From assembly GCA_015066935.1 (NCBI GenBank), contig SVNK01000001.1, positions 260,500 to 324,499 on the forward strand: a stretch of DNA of 64,000 nucleotides, read 5' to 3'. The stretch comes from Ruminococcus sp. GTDB lineage: Bacteria > Bacillota > Clostridia > Oscillospirales > Ruminococcaceae. The translations under genes were made by a program, and so were the position numbers. A model generated the notes under the pieces. It had not been told where the DNA came from and did no database searches. It was given only the letters and a program-made list of their open reading frames with translations. Shown piece after piece: positions 56,519 through 64,000 of this stretch. How positions within the stretch are numbered: the stretch's first letter is position 1; each line of letters opens with the position of its first letter.

Positions 56519-57238
56519 ATGTGCAGCAGAGTGCTTCTCAGTTCAGACGGCTCGCCTTTTGTAAAATCAGTTGCGTCATGTCTCAGGAAACTGTCTTTTG
56601 AGACTGAAGGCTGCGGATGGTCGTCGCAGAAGATATTGGATGCTCTTGAAAAAGTGAGCTGCGATCTTGTATGTATCCTCACTATTGACGATTACGACGA
56701 ACTGCGAAGACTCGTCGGAATAATCCACGAAAAATACAGCAGCATAAAAATACTCGTTACAATATCTACCGAAAGTGACAGCGTGGCGGAAATGCTCAGA
56801 ATCTCAGAGCGTGTAAAATGTGCCGTTCTTCCGCAGTCTCCCGACCGCATCGCTGAACTTGTCCGTCGTATTCTTGAGGAAAAAAGCGGAAGCATGTATT
56901 CGTATATTGCCGATTATATGTATTTTCTCGGACTGCGGAAAAAATACGACGGCTTCAGGTACCTCTGTTCGGCTGTAGAGCTTTGCGTTGAAGACAGCTC
57001 AAGACTGCAATCCATTGTAAAAGTATATGCAGAGGTCGGGGAAATCCACGGTGTCAGCGGCGCAGTTGTTGAACGTACCCTGAGATACCTCTCAAAGGCA
57101 GTCAACGAGGACGGTGCGGCTCTCAGAATCACCCACGGGAAGTCTGACAAAAAAATGACCAGTTCCTCACTTATATGCGCCGTTTATGAAGGCTTTATCA
57201 CCCGAAGAATGAGAGTTTGCGGAAAAGAAAGCGTGTGA
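56519..57238 (+). CDS. Spo0A-like protein with degenerate receiver domain
   Basis: The protein has 239 residues. The C-terminal half (about 125-239) resembles the Spo0A DNA-binding domain: KYDGFRYLCSAVELCVEDSS, then IVKVYAEVGEIHGVSGAVVERTLRYLSKAV, the recognition-helix region. The N-terminal ~118 residues have the size and hydrophobic pattern of a receiver but lack its chemistry: Ser8-Ser9-Asp10 replaces the acidic pair, and Leu54 lies where the phospho-Asp is expected. It may therefore act without phosphorylation. Target genes are unknown. AGGAGG precedes the ATG 10 bases after uvrC. Confidence 0.75.
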   Translation: MCSRVLLSSDGSPFVKSVASCLRKLSFETEGCGWSSQKILDALEKVSCDLVCILTIDDYDELRRLVGIIHEKYSSIKILVTISTESDSVAEMLRISERVKCAVLPQSPDRIAELVRRILEEKSGSMYSYIADYMYFLGLRKKYDGFRYLCSAVELCVEDSSRLQSIVKVYAEVGEIHGVSGAVVERTLRYLSKAVNEDGAALRITHGKSDKKMTSSSLICAVYEGFITRRMRVCGKESV

Positions 57239-57247
57239 AATTGGGTA

Positions 57248-57276
57248 TTGCATTAATCCGTAACTTGTGATATAAT
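57248..57276 (+). promoter_or_regulatory. Promoter of prfB
   Basis: TTGCAT (57248-57253), a 17-base spacer ending in TGA, and TATAAT (57271-57276) give both a -35 and an extended -10. The prfB ATG is 33 bases downstream of the -10. Confidence 0.8.
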
Positions 57277-57308
57277 GAAAAAAGTGCATAACGAAAGGAT
57301 TTGAATTT

Positions 57309-58427
57309 ATGATTATTCTCGACGAACTCAGAGTCGAAATGACGGGATACCGCAAGGAAATGACAGAGCTTGCCGATGTTCTGAACATTAAGGGCGCCAA
57401 GGAAAGAGTAGAGGTTCTTGCGGCTGAAACTGCAAAGGACGGCTTCTGGGATGACCTTGAAAATTCTCAGAATGTGCTCAAGGAACAGAAGGCACTTGAA
57501 AAGAAAATCGAAAAATACAATAAGCTCAACGAAAGTCTTGAGGACCTCATTACCCTCATAGAACTTTCAATCGAGGAGGACGACGAAAGCTCCATTGATG
57601 AAATCAAGGCGGAGTCCGATGCGTTCAAAACCAAGCTTGAGGACGAAAAACTTTCAACCCTCCTCAACGGCGAGTACGACGCTTCAAATGCTATCCTCAC
57701 TTTCCATGCAGGTGCAGGCGGTACAGAGGCTCAGGACTGGGCTGAAATGCTCTACCGTATGTATAACCACTGGGCTGAGCGTCACGACTATAAGGTTACT
57801 CTCCTCGATTACCTCGACGGCGACGATGCAGGTATGAAGTCCGCTTCAATTCTCATCGAGGGCGATAATGCGTATGGATATATGAAATCGGAATCAGGAG
57901 TTCACCGTCTTGTAAGAGTGTCTCCCTTCGATTCTTCGGGAAGACGTCATACATCGTTTGCCGCACTCGAAGTAATGCCCGAAATCGACGACTCCATTGA
58001 AGTTGACATCCGTCCCGAGGATATTGAAATGGAGGTTTACCGTTCAAGCGGTGCAGGCGGTCAGAAGGTTAATAAGACCAGTTCCGCTGTACGTCTTATC
58101 CATAAGCCGACAGGAATTGTAGTTTCATGTCAGACCCAGCGAAGCCAGTACCAGAATAAGGACTACGCTATGAAGATGCTCCGTTCCAAGCTCATCGAAA
58201 TCAAGGAGCGTGAACACCTCGAAAAAATCGACGACATCAAGGGTGTCCAGAACCAGATTGCGTGGGGTTCACAGATACGTTCATACGTCTTCATGCCGTA
58301 TACCCTCGTTAAGGACCACCGTACTTCCTTCGAAAACGGTAACATTCAGGCTGTTATGGACGGCGAAATCGACGGCTTTATCAACGCTTATCTTAAATCG
58401 CTCTCCCACGGCACCCTCGAAAAATAA
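57309..58427 (+). CDS. prfB: Peptide chain release factor 2
   Basis: This 372-residue protein ends translation at UGA and UAA codons. It has the SPF codon-recognition tripeptide in VRVSPFDSSGRRHTSF and the GGQ peptidyl-release motif in SSGAGGQKVNKTSSAVR. The full N-terminal helical domain is encoded in one frame from ATG 57309, so the programmed +1 frameshift (CTTTGAC) used by most bacteria for self-control is absent. AAAGGA precedes the start. Confidence 0.96.
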   Translation: MIILDELRVEMTGYRKEMTELADVLNIKGAKERVEVLAAETAKDGFWDDLENSQNVLKEQKALEKKIEKYNKLNESLEDLITLIELSIEEDDESSIDEIKAESDAFKTKLEDEKLSTLLNGEYDASNAILTFHAGAGGTEAQDWAEMLYRMYNHWAERHDYKVTLLDYLDGDDAGMKSASILIEGDNAYGYMKSESGVHRLVRVSPFDSSGRRHTSFAALEVMPEIDDSIEVDIRPEDIEMEVYRSSGAGGQKVNKTSSAVRLIHKPTGIVVSCQTQRSQYQNKDYAMKMLRSKLIEIKEREHLEKIDDIKGVQNQIAWGSQIRSYVFMPYTLVKDHRTSFENGNIQAVMDGEIDGFINAYLKSLSHGTLEK

Positions 58428-58437
58428 CCTCCACGTC

Positions 58438-58782
58438 TTTAAGAGAAATGATTATATAGAAATGTTATATGGGCTTATCGGGGGAAACCTTTCTGAGGAA
58501 AGGTTCTCCCCCATACCCCCTTCCAAAGACTTTTAATACAAATTTCAGCCCCATAGAGTGCATACAGAAAATTCTGAACATCGTGTTCATTCGGGATATG
58601 CACTCTATGGGGCTGAAATTTCATACTGAAAGTTTTAGGAAAGGAGTTTGAGGATGACTCCCCACAGTGTGGGGAGATGTCCGAAGGACAGAGGGGACAG
58701 GCTCCCGTTGGGGGAACCCTTTTTCAAAAGGGTTTTCCTCAATAAGCACGTATATATTCCTGTACAGTCATTCCTTTACCGA
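58438..58782. repeat. Palindromic three-hairpin element E4, with insertion
   Basis: This copy has the E3 orientation. Outer arms (about 58438-58480 and 58741-58781) pair imperfectly. Fixed hairpin 3 is at 58480-58512, the central copy-specific stem is CCCCATAGAGTGCAT / ATGCACTCTATGGGG (58550-58615), and fixed hairpin 1 (about 58650-58742) is interrupted by a ~58-base insertion at about 58655-58712. The insertion holds its own palindrome (TCCCCACA / TGTGGGGA). E4 starts about 10 bases after prfB. Confidence 0.86.
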
Positions 58783-58897
58783 CGGCGTGGTTGCCTGCGG
58801 CAGGATTTCGATATATTATAACTGTCCTCCGGTGGAGTACAAGCGTATTCACCAAAAACACACGGTCAATGCTGTAAAAATTCTCATTTTACAGCAA
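58783..58897. other. lysC upstream region with inverted repeat
   Basis: GCTGTAAAA (58871-58879) and TTTTACAGC (58887-58895) form a 9-bp inverted repeat that ends 3 bases before the lysC -35. It could be an operator or a weak terminator. The rest contains nothing I recognise; no lysine riboswitch is visible. Confidence 0.45.
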
Positions 58898-58926
58898 TTG
58901 ATTTTTCGGCAGAAATGGAATATAAT
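58898..58926 (+). promoter_or_regulatory. Promoter of lysC
   Basis: TTGATT (58898-58903) and TATAAT (58921-58926) are separated by 17 bases. The lysC ATG is 41 bases after the -10. Confidence 0.8.
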
Positions 58927-58966
58927 GTATATTGTGAAAATATATCAGTAAGGAATGATTTGAATA

Positions 58967-60301
58967 ATGGCTAATAAAGTTGTAAAATTCGGTGGAAGCA
59001 GTCTTGCTGACGCTAATCAGTTCAGAAAGGTTGCAGACATAATCAAGAGCGATTCCAAGCGTATTTACGTGGTTCCGTCGGCTCCCGGAAAGCGTTTTTC
59101 GGACGACATCAAGATTACAGACATGCTTTATAAGTGCTGTGAGCTTGCAGGAAGCGGCGTCGATTTTTCTGAGGACTTTCAGATAATCAAGGACAGATAT
59201 AACGGTATTATTTCCGACCTCGGCATTGATATGTCTCTTGAGGACGAGTTCAATGCAATTGCTGCCGAGCTTAAAAGCCGTCCCGCTAAGGACTTCGCCG
59301 CAAGCCGTGGAGAGTACCTCAACGGAAAAATTCTTGCAAAGTATCTCGGCTACAATTTTGTTGACGCTGCCGATGTTATTATCTTTGATACAAAGGGTTC
59401 GCTTCTCCTTGAGGACACTGTAAAGGCTGTCCGTGAGAAGCTTGACGGTCTTGAAAACGCAGTTATCCCCGGTTTCTACGGAAAGACTACTGAGGGCTGC
59501 ATCAAGACATTCTCAAGAGGCGGTTCAGATGTTACAGGTTCGATTATCGCAAACGCTGTAAGAGCCGAAATCTACGAGAACTGGACAGACGTTTCAGGCT
59601 TCCTCGTTGCAGACCCCAGAATAGTAGAAAATCCCGACGTTATCGAAACAATTACTTACCGTGAGCTTCGTGAGCTTGCATATATGGGTGCTTCCGTTCT
59701 CCACGAGGACGCTATCTTCCCCGTGCGTTCAGCAGGTATTCCCATTAATATCAGAAATACAAACCGTCCGCAGGACGCAGGTACAATGATTGTCGCTAAT
59801 GACTACGATTTCAGTAAGGAGAGTCTCTGCCACACCATCACAGGTATCGCAGGCAGAAAGGGCTTCAGTACAATCAATATCGAAAAGGCTATGATGAACA
59901 GCGAAACAGGCTTCGGCATGAAGGTTCTCAAGGTGCTTTTCGACCACGGAATCTCCTTTGAGCATATGCCCTCGGGAATCGACACAATGAGCATTACCGT
60001 TGACAGCTCAAAGCTTGACCCCGTCCGTGAAGAGGTCCTTGCCGACATCAGAAAGGCTGTTAACCCCGACCACCTCGAAATTGAGGACGGAATCGCAATT
60101 CTTGCCGTTGTGGGACGTCGTATGAAAAATACAAGAGGTACTGTTGCACGTATTTTCGCTGCAATGGCTCATGCACGTATCAACGTCAAGATGATCGACC
60201 AGGGTTCCAGTGAGCTTAACGTCATCATCGGCGTCAGCGAGCACGACCTCCCCGAAGCTATCAGACGTATCTACGATATGTTTATCAATTCCGAAAAGTA
60301 A
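58967..60301 (+). CDS. lysC: Aspartate kinase
   Basis: This 444-residue monofunctional aspartokinase catalyses the first step of lysine, threonine and methionine synthesis. The kinase domain opens with VVKFGGSSLADANQF and includes SRGGSDVTGSIIANAV and NWTDVSGFLVADPRI. Two C-terminal ACT domains follow (around GFSTINIEKAMMN and ARINVKMIDQGSSELNVIIGV), implying feedback control by an amino acid. There is no fused homoserine dehydrogenase. It has its own promoter; element E5 follows the stop codon. Confidence 0.95.
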   Translation: MANKVVKFGGSSLADANQFRKVADIIKSDSKRIYVVPSAPGKRFSDDIKITDMLYKCCELAGSGVDFSEDFQIIKDRYNGIISDLGIDMSLEDEFNAIAAELKSRPAKDFAASRGEYLNGKILAKYLGYNFVDAADVIIFDTKGSLLLEDTVKAVREKLDGLENAVIPGFYGKTTEGCIKTFSRGGSDVTGSIIANAVRAEIYENWTDVSGFLVADPRIVENPDVIETITYRELRELAYMGASVLHEDAIFPVRSAGIPINIRNTNRPQDAGTMIVANDYDFSKESLCHTITGIAGRKGFSTINIEKAMMNSETGFGMKVLKVLFDHGISFEHMPSGIDTMSITVDSSKLDPVREEVLADIRKAVNPDHLEIEDGIAILAVVGRRMKNTRGTVARIFAAMAHARINVKMIDQGSSELNVIIGVSEHDLPEAIRRIYDMFINSEK

Positions 60302-60314
60302 CCCCCATAACAGT

Positions 60315-60613
60315 AAAGCTCCCCTTTGCTGTAGCTTTTATTGGGATTTATACATGGTCTATTGAGGAAAACCCTTTTGAAAAAGGGTTCTTCCTCAAAC
60401 TCCTTTCCTAAAACTTTCAGTATGAAATTTCAGCCCGACAGGGTGCATATTCCATATGAACACAAAGTTCAGAAATTATTGGATGCACCCTGTCGGGCTG
60501 AAATTTGTATTAAAAGTCTTTGGAAGGGGGTACGGGGGAGAACCTTTCCTCAGAAAGGTTTCCCCCGATAAACCCATATAAGTTCAATAAAAACTACAGT
60601 TAAGAGGAGCTTG
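60315..60613. repeat. Palindromic three-hairpin element E5
   Basis: This copy has the E1 orientation. Outer arms AAGCTCC...CTGTAG.TTTTATTG (60316-60342) and CAATAAAA.CTACAG...GGAGCTT (60585-60612) pair over most of their length. Fixed hairpins are at about 60361-60397 and 60532-60566, and the central copy-specific stem is CCCGACAGGGTGCAT / ATGCACCCTGTCGGG (60434-60500). It lies between the convergent lysC and lipoprotein genes; the right arm contains the lipoprotein stop codon (60600-60602). Confidence 0.89.
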
Positions 60614-61319
60614 TTTTATTGTTATCAAGAAGCGGAAGAGATTTGCCTGATTCGTCGTAGAAGACGATATTATCGACGTAGAGGTTTGAGGCATTTTCGC
60701 AGCCCCATCTCATAATAAGGAAGTTGGCGGCGTCCATATCCTCTGACCAGCAAACGTCGCTTGCAGCAAGGAGAAATTTGAATTCTCCGTGGACCGCACC
60801 GGACATATCGAAGTTATACTCACCGCCCTCAAAGCCTTCGAAGTCGTACCAGACATTTTCGTTATTGCTGTTTTTTTTGGCGGTAACGGTACCTCCGCCG
60901 CAGGAAATTGTGCCGGGAACCTTGACATTTTTGCCGTCCTGATTTACATACGAGTCATCAAGAGCGTCGGCATAGACGTCGAACTGAATACTGCGTACCT
61001 TTGCGAGGTTTTCCGGAGACAGCAGAGCAGCAGCAGAAATGCTGAGTTTCTGGACTTTTCCTTCAAGAGGGATGGAGTGGTCGTCATTGAATCTGAGCAT
61101 TTTATTACCCTGAACCTCAACAACGGAGAGAGTGCCTTCAGCGGACTGTTTATCATCGCAGATTATCTCGACGAAATCGAAAATACCGTCGTCGAAGCTG
61201 ACCGTATTGGGGTCGGAGGCTTCCACGGGCTTTGGAGGTGTTGGTTTATCTTTTGAGCAGCCGATGCTGCACATCATCAGGCATCCTATAATGCCTGCGG
61301 CAATAATTCTGTATATCAT
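60600..61319 (-). CDS. Putative lipoprotein with beta-rich, possibly carbohydrate-binding domain
   Basis: The protein has 239 residues. The signal ends in the lipobox-like SIGC at about residues 18-21, predicting lipid anchoring. The ~200-residue outer domain is beta-rich, with a jelly-roll-like spread of aromatic residues: VRSIQFDVYADALDDS, WYDFEGFEGGEYNFDM, then FLIMRWGCENASNLYVDNIVFYDE. The YVDNIVFYD ending is common in carbohydrate-binding modules, so sugar binding is a tentative inference. Its tail overlaps the right arm of E5. Confidence 0.7.
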   Translation of the reverse strand: MIYRIIAAGIIGCLMMCSIGCSKDKPTPPKPVEASDPNTVSFDDGIFDFVEIICDDKQSAEGTLSVVEVQGNKMLRFNDDHSIPLEGKVQKLSISAAALLSPENLAKVRSIQFDVYADALDDSYVNQDGKNVKVPGTISCGGGTVTAKKNSNNENVWYDFEGFEGGEYNFDMSGAVHGEFKFLLAASDVCWSEDMDAANFLIMRWGCENASNLYVDNIVFYDESGKSLPLLDNNKTSSS

Positions 61320-61405
61320 TTGTAATCATATCCCCTCGATTATACTGATATATACGTTAATTCTATCATAAAAAGATATGAATGTCCAGTAGCAATTTGC
61401 ACAAA

Positions 61406-64000
61406 TTATGTTTCGTCACGGTGATTATATATAATCTCTACGACATCCTTCATCATATCGAAGGGTTTTACTTTGGGAGAGATTTTCACTGATACATACG
61501 ACCTTCCCGAACCGTTGAACGTGATTCTGCCCTTGTAGGAGGCAGAGAGTCCTGCAATCTGATTTGTACCGAGGTACTCCGTGTAGAAGTACATGGCAGC
61601 ATTTCGCTGAGAGATTTCGGTGATTCCGAGACGTGCCGCCTTGTTTCTGAGCAGCGACACTTCAAGGAGTCCCATAACGGACTTCGGAGGTTCGCCATAG
61701 CGGTCGATAAGTTCGTCGATGAGGTCAGTTTTATCCTCGTCCTCGTTGATGAGCATAATTTTTCGATAGATGTCGATACGCTGGTTGAGGCTGGAGATAT
61801 AGTTTTCGGGGATGTGGGCGTCGATTTGTATATCGACGAGACATTCCGCAATTTTCTCAGGTTTTTCGCCCTTTTCCTCGGCAATTGCCTCGGACAGCAG
61901 ACGGATGTACATATCATAGCCGACAGCTTCCATATGTCCGTGCTGACGTCCTCCGAGAATACTTCCCGCACCTCTGATTTCAAGGTCACGCAGAGCAATA
62001 CGGAAGCCGCTTCCGAACTGTGTGAACTCCTTCATTGCGTTAAGACGTTTTGTTGCGATTTCGGTGAGGACCTTGTCACGCTTATACGTGAAAAAGGCGT
62101 AGCCACGGCGGTTTGAGCGTCCCACACGTCCCCTGAGCTGATAGAGCTGAGAGAGTCCGAAGCGGTCGGCGTCCTCGATGATGAGTGTGTTCACGTTGGG
62201 GACGTCAACACCGGTCTCGATGATAGTCGTGCAGACGAGGATGTCGATTTCGTGTTCGACAAGCATCTCCCAGATGGAGGACATCTCCTCCTCGCTCATC
62301 TGACCGTGTGCAACGGCAATACGAGCGTCGGGCAGGAATTCCTGAAGCTTTGAAGCGCAGGCTCTTATGGTCTCGACACGGTTGTGGATGTAGTAGACCT
62401 GACCGCCCCTGCGAAGCTCACGGACAATCGCCTGAACGAGAGTACCGATATTGTATTCGGTGACGTAGGTCTGGACGGGGTATCTGTCCTGAGGAGGCTC
62501 CTCGATAACGGACATATCACGGATTCCGCTCATTGCCATATTGAGTGTTCTCGGAATGGGAGTCGCCGACAGCATAAGCACGTCAACGCCCGAAAAGTTC
62601 TCCTTGAACTTCTCCTTGTGTGCAACGCCGAAACGCTGTTCCTCGTCGATTATAGCAAGACCGAGGTCCTTGAAAACGACGCTTTTCTGAATGATTTTAT
62701 GTGTACCGATGAGGATGTCCACCCTGCCCTGCTTCAGTTTTTTTATAATTTCGTCCTGCTGTTTCGGAGAACGGAATCTTGAAAGAAGCTCGATATTGAC
62801 GGGGAAATGTTCAAAACGGCGGAGAGCCGTCTGATAGTGCTGCCACGCAAGGACGGTAGTCGGAGCAAGTATCGCACACTGCTTCCCTGCAAGCACGCAT
62901 TTCATTGCCGCACGCAGAGCAACTTCGGTTTTGCCGAAGCCTACGTCTCCGCACAGCAGACGCTCCATAGGACGGCTCCGTTCCATATCAGCCTTGATTT
63001 CGGCGATTGAACGCAGCTGGTCGTCTGTTTCAACGTAGGGGAAGCGGTTTTCGAAATCGTGCTGGATTTCGTCGTCGGGGAAGAAAGCGAAGCCCTCACT
63101 TTTTTCACGTTTTGCGTAAAGCTCGATAAGCTCGTGAGCCATGTCCTTGACGGCACGCTTTACGTTGTTTCGTGTTTTCTGCCACTCTCCCGACGAAAGC
63201 TTGCTCAGACGCACTCCCGAATCGTCACGGGGACCGATATACTTCGAAACCATATCAAGCTGTGTTACGGGAATGTAGAGCTTATCCGTACCTGCATACT
63301 GAATGGTGATATAGTCCTTGGTAACGCCCTCCATTTCGAGCTTGCGGATTCCTACGAAGCGTCCGATTCCGTGACCCGAATGAACGATGAGGTCGCCCTC
63401 GCTTATGTCTGCGAGACTTCTGATAGCCTCGGCACTGTTTTTCTTTTTGCGTGATTTTTTTCGGGACGAGTCCATAGCCCTGCCCTGAGTTATGAGGACC
63501 GTTTTGTTTTCGGGGTACTCAAATCCCCCTCCGAAGCTCCCCGACATCAGACATACACGTCCGTTTTCGGGCGAAATACCGTCGGAAACGAGGTCACACG
63601 GGATACCCTCGTCAATTAAATCCTGCTGTATAACGGGGAGGGTCTTTTCGCTTCCTGCCGCAAGGATTATGCGGTATTTACGTGAAACGTAGTCGCCGAG
63701 GTCCTCGGTAAGCTGTTTCATTTCACCACTCCAAGGAGCAGTCTGGAGTGCCTCGAAGCTTACGAGTCTGCGGAAGTCTATACGCTCACCACTCTGGAGA
63801 AACGAGCTGACGTACAGACAGACACGTTTTGCGGCAAGGGTCTGAACCTGAGACAGGTCAAGGAGATTGTCGTACAGACCCTTGCAGAGCTGACCGTCCT
63901 CCATGAGGATTTTCACGTCCTCCGCATAGCGTGACGAAATGCCCGAAGCGGAGTCCATAACAGCCGAATAATCGCTGAAAACGACGGTTCCGTCGATATA
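61406..64000 (-). CDS. mfd: Transcription-repair coupling factor, N-terminally cut by window edge
   Basis: The frame is open through base 64000; the 5' end lies outside. At least 864 codons are present. Seen in order: end of the UvrB-homology region; the CarD-like RNA polymerase interaction domain (EGDLIVHSGHGIGRFVGI; QYAGTDKLYIPV); the translocase motor with Walker A GDVGFGKTEVALRAA and box DEEQRFGV; LSATPIPRTLNMA; the TRG region QLYQLRGRVGRSNRRGYAF; and the C-terminal regulatory domain. Mfd removes stalled RNA polymerase and recruits UvrA to template-strand lesions. uvrC lies 5 kb away. Confidence 0.97.
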   Translation of the reverse strand, partial: YIDGTVVFSDYSAVMDSASGISSRYAEDVKILMEDGQLCKGLYDNLLDLSQVQTLAAKRVCLYVSSFLQSGERIDFRRLVSFEALQTAPWSGEMKQLTEDLGDYVSRKYRIILAAGSEKTLPVIQQDLIDEGIPCDLVSDGISPENGRVCLMSGSFGGGFEYPENKTVLITQGRAMDSSRKKSRKKKNSAEAIRSLADISEGDLIVHSGHGIGRFVGIRKLEMEGVTKDYITIQYAGTDKLYIPVTQLDMVSKYIGPRDDSGVRLSKLSSGEWQKTRNNVKRAVKDMAHELIELYAKREKSEGFAFFPDDEIQHDFENRFPYVETDDQLRSIAEIKADMERSRPMERLLCGDVGFGKTEVALRAAMKCVLAGKQCAILAPTTVLAWQHYQTALRRFEHFPVNIELLSRFRSPKQQDEIIKKLKQGRVDILIGTHKIIQKSVVFKDLGLAIIDEEQRFGVAHKEKFKENFSGVDVLMLSATPIPRTLNMAMSGIRDMSVIEEPPQDRYPVQTYVTEYNIGTLVQAIVRELRRGGQVYYIHNRVETIRACASKLQEFLPDARIAVAHGQMSEEEMSSIWEMLVEHEIDILVCTTIIETGVDVPNVNTLIIEDADRFGLSQLYQLRGRVGRSNRRGYAFFTYKRDKVLTEIATKRLNAMKEFTQFGSGFRIALRDLEIRGAGSILGGRQHGHMEAVGYDMYIRLLSEAIAEEKGEKPEKIAECLVDIQIDAHIPENYISSLNQRIDIYRKIMLINEDEDKTDLIDELIDRYGEPPKSVMGLLEVSLLRNKAARLGITEISQRNAAMYFYTEYLGTNQIAGLSASYKGRITFNGSGRSYVSVKISPKVKPFDMMKDVVEIIYNHRDET

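Noticed and set aside
61814-62116. Plus-strand frames inside mfd (also at 62384 and 63059)
   Set aside because: They are shadows of the mfd reading frame, whose motifs are continuous on the minus strand.

Overview
The window reads as chromosome of a cellulolytic, low-to-mid-GC Clostridia member, most likely a Ruminococcus of the flavefaciens/champanellensis type. This is inferred from an expansin carrying a dockerin-type calcium repeat, threonine-rich linkers in several surface proteins, Gram-positive Shine-Dalgarno sequences and promoters, and sporulation-type proteins (SpoIVB, a Spo0A-like protein). No species-level marker such as rRNA is present. I saw no rRNA, tRNA, CRISPR array, intact insertion sequence or prophage.

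Layout. 1-2.7 kb: tail of one CobW-family GTPase, a second CobW-like GTPase fused to a YcgQ/DUF1980-like domain, and purB. 2.7-4.1 kb: two arrays of short palindromic repeats flanking a membrane HTH/zinc-ribbon regulator. 4.1-8.4 kb: rimM, a lipoprotein, trmD, an HPr, SpoIVB and a small membrane protein. 8.4-9.5 kb: a large gene-free stretch with a palindromic element (E1) and a possible small RNA. 9.5-15.4 kb: a helical-repeat protein, a two-component system with an unusual sensor, and secDF. 15.6-21.8 kb: a complete F1Fo ATP synthase operon in which the delta and alpha subunits form one continuous 676-residue reading frame. 22-29.4 kb: a glycan cluster (phosphoglycosyl transferase, manC, gmd, two GT4 enzymes, rmd) that predicts GDP-D-rhamnose synthesis. 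29.8-32.7 kb: a SleB-like wall hydrolase and glyS. 33-47 kb: a long minus-strand run holding purD, a stand-alone AICAR transformylase, a PurO-type IMP cyclohydrolase, purN, purM, a purF lacking the usual N-terminal cysteine, and purE, interleaved with membrane proteins, lipoproteins, the expansin and a GT2 enzyme. 47.6-51.3 kb: a disordered, repeat-rich protein and a TPR-like protein. 51.7-57.2 kb: nadB, nadC, a surface protein with a nuclease-like domain, uvrC and the Spo0A-like protein. 57.3-64 kb: prfB, lysC, a lipoprotein and most of mfd.

The most unusual non-coding signal is a set of intergenic fold-back elements. Five copies (E1-E5, about 265-345 bp each) share fixed hairpins but have copy-specific outer arms and copy-specific central stems, and each of those still pairs with its own partner. 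Two further elements, at 29614-29736 and 51336-51469, share no sequence with them but have the same plan: one outer stem enclosing three hairpins. Most copies lie just downstream of genes, and two overlap the stop codon of a convergent gene. The most unusual protein-level signals are the delta-alpha ATP synthase fusion and a rearranged purine pathway (split AICAR transformylase plus PurO, and PurF without its Ntn nucleophile).
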